Part shown: piece after piece, positions 37,911 to 51,400 of the stretch
Layout: each line of letters opens with the position of its first letter
Numbering within the stretch: the first letter of the stretch is position 1
Notes under the pieces: model-generated
Told to the model about the DNA's origin: nothing
Seen by the model: only the letters and a program-made list of their open reading frames with translations
The model's database searches: none
Assembly (NCBI RefSeq): GCF_051401765.1
Contig: NW_027480532.1
Span: forward strand, 1,178,001-1,242,000
Length of the DNA: 64,000 nt
Reading direction: 5' to 3'
DNA from: Calliopsis andreniformis
Taxonomy: Eukaryota > Arthropoda > Insecta > Hymenoptera > Andrenidae
Made by a program: the position numbers and the translations under genes

Positions 37911-40900
37911 TGAATCCTCAATCCTGAATCCTCAATCTTCAGCCCTCAGTCCTCAACAATTAGTTGTCATTCCTCAATCCTCAGTAGAATATCCTCAATT
38001 CACAGCTTTCAATACTCAATACTCAATCTGCAATCCTCCAACCTGTATCCACAAACATCAATTTTCACCACTCAACCCTCCGCACTCATACCTCAATGTT
38101 CAATCCTCAATCCTCAACTCTCAATCTTCGATCCTCGATACTGAATCTTCAATCCTCAACTCTCAATCCTCAATCCTCAATCCTCAAACCTTATCCTTCA
38201 ATCCTCAGTACCCAATCCTCAATCTTCAATCCTCAATCCTCAATCCTCAATTCTCAATCCTCAATCCTCAATCCTCAATCCTCAGACCTCAAACATCAAT
38301 ATTCAACCCTGAGTCCTCGTCGTCAATCCACAAACCTCAATCCTCAATCCTCAATCTTCAATCATCAATATTCAATCTTCAATCCTCAATCCTCAATCCT
38401 CAATCCTCAATCCTCAATCCTCAATCTTCAATCCTCAATACTCAGTCTTCAATCCTCAATCCTCAATACTCCATCCTCAATCTTCAATCTTCAATCCTCA
38501 ATTCCCAATCCTCAATCTTCAATCCTCAAACTTCAATCCTCAGTTCGCAATCCTCAATCCTCAATCCTCTGACCTCAGGCATCAATACTCAACTCTCAGT
38601 CCTCGTCCTCAATCCACAACCCTCAATCCACAATCCTCAATCTTCATTCATCAATATTCAGCCTTCTATCCTCAATCCTCAACCCTCAATCTTCAATCCT
38701 CAATCCTCAATACTCAATCTGCAATACTCAATCCTCAATCCTCAATCCTCAATCCTCATTCTTCAATCCTGAATACCCAATCCTCAATTTTCAATCCTCA
38801 ATCCTCAATCCTCAGTCCTCAATACTCAACTATCAGTCCTCAATTCTCAATACTCAATCCTCAATGCGCAATCCTCAATCCTCAATCCTCAACCCTCAGA
38901 CTTCAATCCTCAATACTCAATCTGCAATCCTCAACCCTCAATCCTCAATCCTCAATCCTCATTCTTCAATCCTGAATAACCAATTCTCAATCTTCAATCC
39001 TCAATCCTCAATCCTCAACTCTCAATCCTCAATCCTCTGTCCTCAGTCCACAAACCTCAACCCTCAGCCCTCAGCCATCATCCTCAATCCACAATACTCA
39101 ATCCTCAATCCTCAATCTTCAATCCTCAATACTCAATCTTCAATAATCAATCCTCAATTCTCAATCCTCAATACTCAATCCTCAATCGTCGATCCTCAAT
39201 CCCCAATCCTCAATCTTCAATCCTCAATCCTCAATCCTCAATCCTCAATCGTCAATCTTCAATCCTCAATCTTCAATCCTCAGTACTCAATCTTCAATCC
39301 TCAATCCTCAATCCTCAATCTTCAATCCTCAATAATCAATCTCCAATCCTAGATACTCAATCCCCAATCCTCAATCCTTAGTCCTCAGCCTTCAATCCTC
39401 AACCCCAGTCCTCAATCTTCAATCCTTAATGCTCTATCCCCAATCCTCAATCCTCAGTCCTCAATCCTCTATCCTCAATCCTCAAACCTCAATCCTCAAC
39501 AGTCAGTCCTCGTCCTCAATACTCAACACTCAATCCTCAATCCTCAATCTTCAATCCTCAATACTCAATATTCAATCCTCAATCCTCAATCCTCAATCCT
39601 CAATCTTCAATCCTCAATCCTCAATCCTCAATCCTCAATCCTCATTCTTCAATCCTCAATACCCAATCCTCAATCTTCAACCCTCAATCCTCAATCCTCA
39701 ATTCTCAATCCTCAATCCTCTGTCCTCAGTCCTCTAACCTCAACCCTCAAGCCTCAGCCCTCATCTTCAATCCTCAATACTCAATCCTCAATCCTCAATC
39801 TTCAATCCTCCGTCCTCAATCCTCAACCCTCAATCCTCAATCCTCAATCGTCAGGCTTCAATCCTCAATACTCAATCTTCAATCCTCAATCCTCAATCGT
39901 CATTCGTCAATCCTCATTCTTCAATCCTCAATACCCAATCGTCAATCTTCAATCTTCAACCCTCAGTCCTCAACTCTCAATCCTACAACCCTCAAGCCTC
40001 AGACCTCAAACCTCAATCCTTAACCCTCAGCCCTCATCCTCTATCCTCAATCCTCAATCTTCAATCCTCAGTCCTCAATCCTCAATTCTCAATTCTCAAT
40101 CCTCAATCCTCAGACATCAAACATCAATACTCAACCCTCAGTCCTCGTCCTCAATCCTCAATCTTCAATCATCGATATTCAATCTTCAGTCCTCAATCCT
40201 CAATCCTCAATCCTCAATCCTCAATCCTCAATGTTCAATCCGCAATACCCAATCCTCAATCTTCAATCCTCAATCCACAATCGTCAATCCTCAATCCTCA
40301 TTCTTCAATCCTCAACACCCAATCCTCAATACTCAATCTGCAACCCTCAATCCTCAGTCCTCAATCCTCAATCCTCATTCTTCAATCCTCAATACCCAAT
40401 CCTCAATCTTCAATCCTCAAACTTCAATCCTCAGTTCGCAATCCTCAATCCTCAATCCTCTGACCTCAGGCATCAATACTCAACTCTCAGTCCTCGTCCT
40501 CAATCCACAACCCTCAAGCCACAATCCTCAATCTTCATTCATCAATATTCAGCCTTCTATCCTCAATCCTCAACCCTCAATCTTCAATCCTCAATCCTCA
40601 ATACTCAATCTGCAATACTCAATCCTCAATCCTCAATCCTCAATCCTCATTCTTCAATCCTGAATACCCAATCCTCAATTTTCAATCCTCAATCCTCAAT
40701 CCTCAGTCCTCAATACTCAACTATCAGTCCTCAATTCTCAATACTCAATCCTCAATGCTCAATCCTCAATCCTCAATCCTCAACCCTCAGTCTTCAATCC
40801 TCAATACACAATCTGCAATCCTCAACCCTCAATCCTCAATCCTCAATCCTCATTCTTCAATCCTGAATAACCAATTCTCAATCTTCAATCCTCAATCCTC

Positions 40901-41875
40901 AATTCTCAACTCTCAATCCTCAATCCTCTGTCCTCAGTCCACAAACCTCAACCCTCAGCCCTCAGCCATCATCCTCAATCCACAATACTCAATCCTCAAT
41001 CCTCAATCTTCAATCCTCAATACTCAATCTTCAATAATCAATCCTCAATACTCAATCCTCAATACACAATCCTCAATCGTCGATCCTCAATCCCCAATCC
41101 TCAATCTTCAATCCTCAATCCTCAATCCTCAATCCTCAATCCTCAATCTTCAATCCTCAATCTTCAATCCTCAATACTCAATCTTCAATCCTCAATCCTC
41201 AATCCTCAATCCTCAATCCTCAATCCTCAATCCTCAATCCTCAATCCTCAATCCTCAATCGTCAATCCTCAATACTCAATCGTCAATCCTCCATTCTCAA
41301 ACCTCAATCCTCAATCCTCAATCCCCCATCCTCAATCGTCAGGCTTCAATCCTCAATACCCAATCCTCAGTCTTCAATCTTCAATCCTCAGTCCTCAATT
41401 CTCAATCCTCAATCCTCAGTCCTCAGACCTCAAACCTCAATCCGCAACCCTCAGCCCTCATCCTCATTCCTCAATTCTCAATCGTCAATTCTCAATCCTC
41501 AATCCTCAACACTCAATCCTCAATGTTCAATCCTCAATACCCAACCCTCAGTCTTCAATCCTCAATCCTCAATCCTCAATCTTCAATCCTCAATCCTCAA
41601 TCTTCAATCCTCAATCCTCAATCCTCAATTCTCAATCCTCAATCCTCAGCCCTAAGTCCTCAAATCTCAATCCTCAACCCTCAGACCTCATCCTCAATCC
41701 TCAATCCTCAATCTTCAACCCTCAATCCTCAATCCTCAATCCTCAATCCTCAATCCTCAATGTTCAATCCTCAATACCCAATCCTCAGTCTTCAATCCTC
41801 AATCCTCAATCCTGAATCCTCAATCCTCAATCCTCAATCCTCAGTCCTCAAACCTCAATCCTGAATCCTCAATCC
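37911..41875 (+). repeat. 3965-bp tandem duplication, copy 2
   Basis: The same as copy 1 except for T36553 becoming G40518 and T37317 becoming G41282, both T to G. At both positions the third copy of this stretch (49275 and 50039) has T, so the G is private to this copy. The right edge is fixed at about 41926, where the sequence changes from AACAATTAG to AACAATCAG. The last 2.2 kb also belong to the 8757-bp duplication. Confidence 0.92.
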
Positions 41876-42314
41876 TGAATCCTCAATCCTGAATCCTCAA
41901 TCTTCAGCCCTCAGTCCTCAACAATCAGTGGTCAATCCTCAATCCTCAATAGAATATCATGAATTCACAGTTTTCAATACTCAATACTCAACCTGCAATC
42001 TTCAAATCTCTATCCACAAACATTAATTCTCATCACTCAACCCTCAAAACTCAGTCCCCAATCCTCAATATTCAAGCCTCAATCCTCAATCCTCAATCCT
42101 CAATCCTCAATCCTCAATCCTCAATCCTCATTCTTCGACCCTCAATACCGAAACCTCAGTCTTCAATCCTCAATCCTGAATCCTCAATCCTCAATCCTCA
42201 ATCCTCAATCCTCAGTCCTCAAACCTCAAACCTGAATCCTCAATCCTGAATCCTCAATCTTCAGACCTCAGTCCTCAACAATCAGTTGTCAATTCTCAAT
42301 CCTCAGACCTCAAA

Positions 42315-42350
42315 CATCAATATTCAACCCTCAGTCCTCGTCCTCATTCC
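42315..42350 (+). repeat. Register-slip motif, TCCTCG type (exemplar)
   Basis: The order ACATCAA, TATTCAA, CCCTCAG, TCCTCG, TCCTCAT contains one 6-mer, TCCTCG, so the heptamer phase moves back one base. The motif recurs dozens of times, usually after CAGACCTCAAACATCAATAC and before CAATCCACAACC. Examples are near 480, 1589, 3553, 6779, 16682, 19222, 36180, 45677, 51091, 56815 and 62187. It is one of two common sources of length change in the array. Confidence 0.85.
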
Positions 42351-43025
42351 ACAACACTCAATCCTCAACACTCAATCTTCAATCATCAATATTCAAGCTT
42401 CAGTCCTCAATCCTCAATCCTCAATCCTCAATCCTCAATCCTCAATCTTCACTCCTCAACCCTCAATCCTCAATCCTCAATCCTCAATCCTCAATTCTCA
42501 ATCTTCAATCCTCAATACTCAATCTGCAATCCGCAATCCTCAATCCCCAATCCTCAATCCTCATTCTTCAATCCTCAATACCCAATCCTCAATCTTCAAT
42601 TCTCAATCCTCAACTCTCAATTCTCAATCCTCAATCCTCAGACCTCAATCATCAATATTCAACCCTCAGTGCTCGTCCTGAATACACAACCCTCAATCCT
42701 CAACACACAATCTTCAATCATCAATATTCAATCTTCAATCCTCAATCCTCAATCCTCAATCCTCAATCCTCAATCCTCAACCTTGAGTCCTCAATACTCA
42801 AGCTTCAATCCTCAAACCTCAATCCTCAATTGTCAATCCTCAATCCTCAATGTTCTATCCTCAATACGCAATCCTCAACCTTCAGTCCTCAATCCTCAAT
42901 CCTCAACCGTCAATCCTCAATACTCAATCCTCAGTCCTCAAACCTCAATCCTGAATCCACAATCCTGAACCCTCAATCTTCAGCCCTCAGACCTCAACAA
43001 TCAGTTGTGAATCCTCAATCCTCAA

Positions 43026-43132
43026 TAGAATATCCTCAATTCACAGGTTTCAGTACTCAATACTCAGCCTACAATCTTCAAATCTCTATCCACAAACATC
43101 AATTCTCATCACTCAACCCTGAACGCTCAGTC
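43026..43132 (+). repeat. Landmark module, first subfamily (exemplar)
   Basis: A 107-bp stretch of fifteen strongly diverged heptamers that stay in register: TAGAATA, TCCTCAA, TTCACAG, then later ATCTCTA, TCCACAA, ACATCAA, TTCTCAT, CACTCAA. It is led in by a CAACAATCAGTTGT tract. Copies of this subfamily start at 7714, 9661, 11934, 19878, 21833, 23315, 25796, 27751, 29233, 30365, 31337, 41950, 43026, 44178, 45310, 46442, 50707, 51783, 52935, 54067, 55199, 57356, 58299, 59563, 60666 and 62467. After TAGAATAT they differ by CCTCAA, CATGAA, CATCAA, TATCAA or AATCAA. Its function is unknown. It is the best marker of higher-order repeat phase. Confidence 0.88.
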
Positions 43133-46100
43133 CTCAATGTTCAATCCTCAATCCTCAATTCTCAATCTTCAATCCTCAATACTGATCCTTCAATCCTCCA
43201 TCCTCAATCTTCAATACTCAATCGTCATTCCTCAGTCCTCAGACCTCGAACCTCAATCGTCGTTCCTCAAACCTCAATCCTCAAACCTCAGTCCTCATAC
43301 TCAATTCTCAATCCTCAATCCACAATCCTCAATCCTCAATCTTCAATCCTCAATAATCAATCTCCAATCCTAGATCCTCAATCCCCAATCCTCAATCCTT
43401 AATCCTCAATCTTCAATCCTCAATCCCCAGTCCACAATCTTCAATCCTCAATGCTCAATCCTCAATCCTCAATCCTCAGTCCTCAATCCTAAATCCTCAA
43501 CCCTCAAACCTCAATCCTCAACCGTCAGTCCTCGTCCTCAATCGTCAACACTCAATCCTCAATCCTCAATCTTCAATCCTCAATACTCAATATTCAATAC
43601 TCAATCCTGAATCTTCAATCCTCAAACTTCAATCCTCAATCCTCAATCCTCAATCCTCAATCCTCATTCTTCAATCCTCGATACCCTATCCTCAATGTTC
43701 AATCCTCAATCCTCAATCCTCAACTCTCAATCCTCAATCCTCAGTCCTCAGTCCTCAAACCTCAATCCTCAACCCTCAGCCCTCATCCTCAATCCTCAAT
43801 CCTCAATCCTCAATCCTCAATCCTCAATCTTCAATCCTCAATACTCAACCTTCAATAATCAATCCCCAATCCTCAATCTTCAATTCTCAATCCTCAATCC
43901 TCAATCCTCAGCCCTTAATCTTCAATACTCAATACTAAATCTTCAATCGTCAATCCTCAATCCTCAATCCTCAATCCTCAATCCTCAGTCCTCAATCATC
44001 AATCTTCAATCCTCAATACTCAGTCTTCAATCCTCAATCCTCAATCCTCAATCCTCAATCCTCATTCTCCAATCCTCAATCCTCAGTCCTCAAACCTCAA
44101 TTCTGAATCCTCAACCCTGCATCCTCAATCTTCAGCCCTCAGTCCTCAACAATCGGTTGTCAATCCTCAATCCCCAATAGAATATCCTCAATTCACAGTT
44201 TTCAGTACTCAATACTCAATCTGCCATCTTCAAATCTCTATCCACAAACATCAATTCTCATCACTCAACCCTGAACGCTCAGTCCTCAATGTTCAATCCT
44301 CAATCCTCAATTCTCAATCTTCAATCCTCAATACTGAACTTTCAATCCTCAATCCTCAATCCTCAATCCTCAATCCTCAATCCTCAATCCTCAATTCTCA
44401 ATCTTCAATCCTCAATACTCAATCTGCAATCCTCAATCCTCAATCCCCAATCCTCAATCCTCATTCTTCAATCCTCAATACCCGATCCTCAATCTTCAAT
44501 TCTCAATCCTCAACTCTCAATTCTCAATCCTCAATCCTCAGACCTCAATCATCAACATTCAACCCTCAGTCCTCGTCCTGAATACACAACCCTCAATCCT
44601 CAAACCTCAATCTTCAATCATCAATATTCAATCTTCAATCCTCAATACTCAATCCTCAATCCTCAATCCTCAATCCTCAACCTTGAGTCCTCAATACTCA
44701 AGCTTCAATCCTCAATCCTCAATCCTCAATTGTCAATCCTCAATTGTCAATCCTCAATCTTCAATCCTCAATACACAATCTTCAATCCTCAATCCTCAAT
44801 CCTCAATCCTCAATCCTCAATCCTCATTCTTCAATCCTCAATACCCAATCCACAATCTTAAATCCTCAATCCTCAATTCGCAATCGTCAATCCTCAATCC
44901 TCAGGCCTCAAGTATCAATACTCAACCCTCAGTCCTCGTCCTCAATCCACGACCTTAAATCCTCAATCCTCAATCTTCATTCATCAATATGCAACATTCA
45001 ATCCTCAATCCTCAATCCTCAATCCTCAATCCTCAATCCTCAATGTTCAATCCTCAATACCCAATCCTCAGTCTTCAATCCTCAATCCTCAATGCCGAAT
45101 CCTCAATCCTCAATCCTCAATCCTCAATCCTCAATGTTCAATCCTCAATACCCAATCCTGCGTCTTCAATCCTCAATCCTCAATCCTGAATCCTCAATCC
45201 TCAATCCTCAATCCTCAGTCCTCAAACCTCAATCCTGAATCCTCAATCCTGAATCCTCAATCTTCAGCCATCAGTCCTCAACAATCAGTGGTCAACCCTC
45301 AATCCTCAATAGAATATCATGAATTCACAGCTTTCAATACTCAATACTCAACCTGCAATCTTCAAATCTCTATCCACAAACATCAATTCTCATCACTCAA
45401 CCCTCAACAATCAGTCCCCAATCCTCAATATTCAAGCCTCAATCCTCAATCCTCAATCCTCAATCCTCATTCTTCAATCCTCAATACCCAATCCTCAGTC
45501 TTCAATCCTCAATCCTGAATCCTCAATCCTCAATCCTCAATCCTCAATCCTCAGTCCTCAAACCTCAAACCTGAATACTCAATCCTGAATCCTCAATCTT
45601 CAGACCTCAGTCCTCAACAATCAGTTGTCAATTCTCAATCCTCAGACCTCAAACATAAATATTCAACCCTCAGGCCTCGTCCTCAGTCCACAACCCTCAA
45701 TCCTCAACCCTGAATCTTCAATCATCAATGTTCAAGCTTCAATCCTCAATCCTCAATCCTCAATCCTCAATCCTCAATCCTCAATCCTCAATCTTCACTC
45801 CTCAACCCTCAATCCTCAATCCTCAATCCTCAACCTTGGGGCCTCAATACTCAATCTTCAATCCTAAATCCTCAATGCTCAATTGTCAATCCTCAATCTT
45901 CAATCCGCAATACCCAATCCTCAATCTTCTATGCGCAATCCTCAATCCTCAATCCTCAATCCTCAATCCTCAATCCTCAATCTTCAATCCTCAATACTCA
46001 ATCTTCAATCCTCAATCCTCAATCCTCAATCCTCATTCTTCAATCCTCAACACCCAATCCTCAATCTTCAATCCTCAATACTCAATCCTCAATTCTCAAT

Positions 46101-46845
46101 CCTCAACCCTCAATCCTCAGACCTCACACATCAATACTCAACCCTCAGTCCTCGTCCTCAATCCAAAACCCTCAATGCTCGATTCTCAATCTTCAATCAT
46201 CAATATTCAATCTTCAATCCTCAATCCTCAATCCTCAATACTCAATCCTCAATCCTCAATCCTCAATGTTCTATCCTCAATACGCAATCCTCAACCTTCA
46301 ATCCTCAATCCCCAATCCTCAATCCTCAATCCTCAATCCTCAATCCTCAGTCCTCAAACCTCAATCCTGAATCCACAATCCTGAACCCTCAATCTTCAGC
46401 CCTCAGACCTCAACAATCATTGGTCAATCCTCAATCCTCAATAGAATATCATGAATTCACAGTTTTCAATACTCAATACTCAACCTGCAATCTGCAAATC
46501 TCTATCCACAAACATCAATTCTCATCACTCAACCCTCAAAACTCAGTCCCCAATCCTCAATATTCAAGCCTCAATTCTCAATCCTCAATCCTCAATCCTC
46601 AATCCTCAATCCTCAATCCTCAATCCTCAATCCTCAATCCTCATTCTTCAACCCTCAATACCCAAACCTCAGTCTTCAATCCTCAATCCTGAATCCTCAA
46701 TCCTCAATCCTCAATCCTCAATCCTCAATCCTCAATCCTCAATCCTCAATCTTCACTCCTCAACCCTCAATCCTCAATCCTCAATCCTCAATCCTCAATT
46801 CTCAATCTTCAATCCTCAATACTCAATCTGCAATCCTCAATCCTC

Positions 46846-48128
46846 AATCCCCAATCCTCAATCCTCATTCTTCAATCCTCAATACCCAATCCTCAATCTT
46901 CAATTCTCAATCCTCAACTCTCAATTCTCAATCCTCAATCCTCAGACCTCAATCATCAATAGTCAACCCATCAGTCCTCGTCCTGAATACACAACCCTCA
47001 ATCCTCAACACTCAATCTTCAATCATCAATATTCAATCTTCAATCCTCAATCCTCAATCCTCAATCCTCAATCCTCAATCCTCAACCTTGAGTCCTCAAT
47101 ACTCAAGCTTCAATCCTCAAACCTCAATCCTCAATTGTCAATCCTCAATCTTCAATCCTCAATACACAATCTTCAATCCTCAATCCCCAATCCTCAATCC
47201 TCAATCCTCAATCCTCAATCCTCAATTCTCAACCCTAAATCCTCAGTCCTCAGTCCTCAAACCTCAATCCTCAAACCTCAGCCCTCATACTCAATCCTTA
47301 ATCCTCAATCCTCAATCCTCAATCCCCAATCTTCAATCCTCAATACTCAATCCTCAATTCTCAATCCTCAATCCTCAATCCACAGACCTCAAACATCAAT
47401 ACTCAACCGTCAGTCCTCGTCCTCAATCCACAACCCTCAATCCTCGATCCTCAATCTTCAATCATCAATATTCAATCTTCAAACCTCAATCCCCAATCCT
47501 CAATCCTCATTCTTCAATCCTCAATACCCAATCCTCAATCTTCAATTCTCAATCCTCAACTCTCAATTCTCAATCCTCAATCCTCAGACCTCAATCATCA
47601 ATATTCAACCCTCAGTCCTCGTCCTGAATACACAACCCTCAATCCTCAACACTCAATCTTCAATCATCAATATTCAATCTTCAATCCTCAATCCTCAATC
47701 CTCAATCCTCAATCCTCAATCCTCAACCTTGAGTCCTCAATACTCAAGCTTCAATCCTCAAACCTCAATCCTCAATTGTCAATCCTCAATCTTCAATCCT
47801 CAATACACAATCTTCAATCCTCAATCCCCAATCCTCAATCCTCAATCCTCAATCCTCAATCCTCAATTCTCAACCCTAAATCCTCAGTCCTCAGTCCTCA
47901 AACCTCAATCCTCAAACCTCAGCCCTCATACTCAATCCTTAATCCTCAATCCTCAATCCTCAATCCCCAATCTTCAATCCTCAATACTCAATCCTCAATT
48001 CTCAATCCTCAATCCTCAATCCTCAGACCTCAAACATCAATACTCAACCGTCAGTCCTCGTCCTCAATCCACAACCCTCAATCCTCGATCCTCAATCTTC
48101 AATCATCAATATTCAATCTTCAAACCTC
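46846..48128 (+). repeat. 641/642-bp direct tandem pair inside the 8757-bp unit
   Basis: Two adjacent copies join near 47487. The marker TTGAGTCC is at 47088 and 47729 (641 bp), while the CCCCAATCC marker upstream is at 46849 and 47491 (642 bp). The one-base change comes from an 8-mer, CCCATCAG near 46968, in the first copy only. Three 6-mers per unit give 92 x 7 - 3 = 641. The pair is copied at about 55603-56885. Confidence 0.82.
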
Positions 48129-48438
48129 AATCCTCAATCCTCAATACTCAATCTTCAATCCTCAATACTCAATCTGCAATCCTCAATCCACAATCCTCAA
48201 TCCTCATTCTTCAATCCTCAATACCCAATCCACAATCTTAAATCCTCAATCCTCAATTCGCAATCCTCAATCCTCAATCCTCAGGCCTCAAGTATCAATA
48301 CTCAGCCCTCAGTCCTCGTCCTCAATCCACGACCTTCAATCCTCAATCCTCAATCTTCATTCATCAATATGCAACATTCAATACTCAATCCTCAATCCTC
48401 AATGCTCAATCCTCAATCCTCAATGTTCAATCCTCAAT

Positions 48439-48457
48439 CCTCAATCTTCAATCCTCA
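48439..48457 (+). other. Filler at the 8757-bp duplication junction
   Basis: About 19 bp of plain heptamer with one TCTTCAA. Sequence before it (to 48438) matches the right edge of copy 2 (to 57195), and sequence after it matches the start of copy 1 (39701). The filler matches neither edge well, so it was either added at the junction or altered afterwards by heptamer gain or loss. Confidence 0.6.
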
Positions 48458-51400
48458 ATCCTCAATCCTCAATCCTCTGTCCTCAGTCCTCTAACCTCAA
48501 CCCTCAAGCCTCAGCCCTCATCTTCAATCCTCAATACTCAATCCTCAATCCTCAATCTTCAATCCTCCGTCCTCAATCCTCAACCCTCAATCCTCAATCC
48601 TCAATCGTCAGGCTTCAATCCTCAATACTCAATCTTCAATCCTCAATCCTCAATCGTCATTCGTCAATCCTCATTCTTCAATCCTCAATACCCAATCGTC
48701 AATCTTCAATCTTCAACCCTCAGTCCTCAACTCTCAATCCTACAACCCTCAAGCCTCAGACCTCAAACCTCAATCCTTAACCCTCAGCCCTCATCCTCTA
48801 TCCTCAATCCTCAATCTTCAATCCTCAGTCCTCAATCCTCAATTCTCAATTCTCAATCCTCAATCCTCAGACATCAAACATCAATACTCAACCCTCAGTC
48901 CTCGTCCTCAATCCTCAATCTTCAATCATCGATATTCAATCTTCAGTCCTCAATCCTCAATCCTCAATCCTCAATCCTCAATCCTCAATGTTCAATCCGC
49001 AATACCCAATCCTCAATCTTCAATCCTCAATCCACAATCGTCAATCCTCAATCCTCATTCTTCAATCCTCAACACCCAATCCTCAATACTCAATCTGCAA
49101 CCCTCAATCCTCAGTCCTCAATCCTCAATCCTCATTCTTCAATCCTCAATACCCAATCCTCAATCTTCAATCCTCAAACTTCAATCCTCAGTTCGCAATC
49201 CTCAATCCTCAATCCTCTGACCTCAGGCATCAATACTCAACTCTCAGTCCTCGTCCTCAATCCACAACCCTCAATCCACAATCCTCAATCTTCATTCATC
49301 AATATTCAGCCTTCTATCCTCAATCCTCAACCCTCAATCTTCAATCCTCAATCCTCAATACTCAATCTGCAATACTCAATCCTCAATCCTCAATCCTCAA
49401 TCCTCATTCTTCAATCCTGAATACCCAATCCTCAATTTTCAATCCTCAATCCTCAATCCTCAGTCCTCAATACTCAACTATCAGTCCTCAATTCTCAATA
49501 CTCAATCCTCAATGCTCAATCCTCAATCCTCAATCCTCAACCCTCAGTCTTCAATCCTCAATACACAATCTGCAATCCTCAACCCTCAATCCTCAATCCT
49601 CAATCCTCATTCTTCAATCCTGAATAACCAATTCTCAATCTTCAATCCTCAATCCTCAATTCTCAACTCTCAATCCTCAATCCTCTGTCCTCAGTCCACA
49701 AACCTCAACCCTCAGCCCTCAGCCATCATCCTCAATCCACAATACTCAATCCTCAATCCTCAATCTTCAATCCTCAATACTCAATCTTCAATAATCAATC
49801 CTCAATACTCAATCCTCAATACACAATCCTCAATCGTCGATCCTCAATCCCCAATCCTCAATCTTCAATCCTCAATCCTCAATCCTCAATCCTCAATCCT
49901 CAATCTTCAATCCTCAATCTTCAATCCTCAATACTCAATCTTCAATCCTCAATCCTCAATCCTCAATCCTCAATCCTCAATCCTCAATCCTCAATCCTCA
50001 ATCCTCAATCCTCAATCGTCAATCCTCAATACTCAATCTTCAATCCTCCATTCTCAAACCTCAATCCTCAATCCTCAATCCCCCATCCTCAATCGTCAGG
50101 CTTCAATCCTCAATACCCAATCCTCAGTCTTCAATCTTCAATCCTCAGTCCTCAATTCTCAATCCTCAATCCTCAGTCCTCAGACCTCAAACCTCAATCC
50201 GCAACCCTCAGCCCTCATCCTCATTCCTCAATTCTCAATCGTCAATTCTCAATCCTCAATCCTCAACACTCAATCCTCAATGTTCAATCCTCAATACCCA
50301 ACCCTCAGTCTTCAATCCTCAATCCTCAATCCTCAATCTTCAATCCTCAATCCTCAATCTTCAATCCTCAATCCTCAATCCTCAATTCTCAATCCTCAAT
50401 CCTCAGCCCTAAGTCCTCAAATCTCAATCCTCAACCCTCAGACCTCATCCTCAATCCTCAATCCTCAATCTTCAACCCTCAATCCTCAATCCTCAATCCT
50501 CAATCCTCAATCCTCAATGTTCAATCCTCAATACCCAATCCTCAGTCTTCAATCCTCAATCCTCAATCCTGAATCCTCAATCCTCAATCCTCAATCCTCA
50601 GTCCTCAAACCTCAATCCTGAATCCTCAATCCTGAATCCTCAATCCTGAATCCTCAATCTTCAGCCCTCAGTCCTCAACAATCAGTGGTCAATCCTCAAT
50701 CCTCAATAGAATATCATGAATTCACAGTTTTCAATACTCAATACTCAACCTGCAATCTTCAAATCTCTATCCACAAACATTAATTCTCATCACTCAACCC
50801 TCAAAACTCAGTCCCCAATCCTCAATATTCAAGCCTCAATCCTCAATCCTCAATCCTCAATCCTCAATCCTCAATCCTCAATCCTCATTCTTCGACCCTC
50901 AATACCGAAACCTCAGTCTTCAATCCTCAATCCTGAATCCTCAATCCTCAATCCTCAATCCTCAATCCTCAGTCCTCAAACCTCAAACCTGAATCCTCAA
51001 TCCTGAATCCTCAATCTTCAGACCTCAGTCCTCAACAATCAGTTGTCAATTCTCAATCCTCAGACCTCAAACATCAATATTCAACCCTCAGTCCTCGTCC
51101 TCATTCCACAACACTCAATCCTCAACACTCAATCTTCAATCATCAATATTCAAGCTTCAGTCCTCAATCCTCAATCCTCAATCCTCAATCCTCAATCCTC
51201 AATCTTCACTCCTCAACCCTCAATCCTCAATCCTCAATCCTCAATCCTCAATTCTCAATCTTCAATCCTCAATACTCAATCTGCAATCCGCAATCCTCAA
51301 TCCCCAATCCTCAATCCTCATTCTTCAATCCTCAATACCCAATCCTCAATCTTCAATTCTCAATCCTCAACTCTCAATTCTCAATCCTCAATCCTCAGAC

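Larger units (their letters stand above)
39701..48438 (+). repeat. 8757-bp tandem duplication, copy 1
   Basis: Landmarks at 41950, 43026, 44178, 45310 and 46442 recur at 50707, 51783, 52935, 54067 and 55199, all 8757 bp later. The spacing between them is 1076, 1152, 1132 and 1132 bp. I counted twenty-three 6-mers and two 8-mers in the second copy; the net of 21 agrees with 8757 being divisible by 7. Known differences are G40518/T49275, G41282/T50039 and A44647/C53404. Copy 1 starts inside copy 2 of the 3965-bp duplication, so the two events overlap. Confidence 0.92.

Noticed and set aside
42993..43015. CAACAATCAGTTGT as an operator-like hairpin upstream of the landmark
   Set aside because: Only 4-bp arms (ACAA and TTGT) around TCAG, and variants such as CAGTGG and CAGATG in other copies break the pairing, so there is no sign it is kept.
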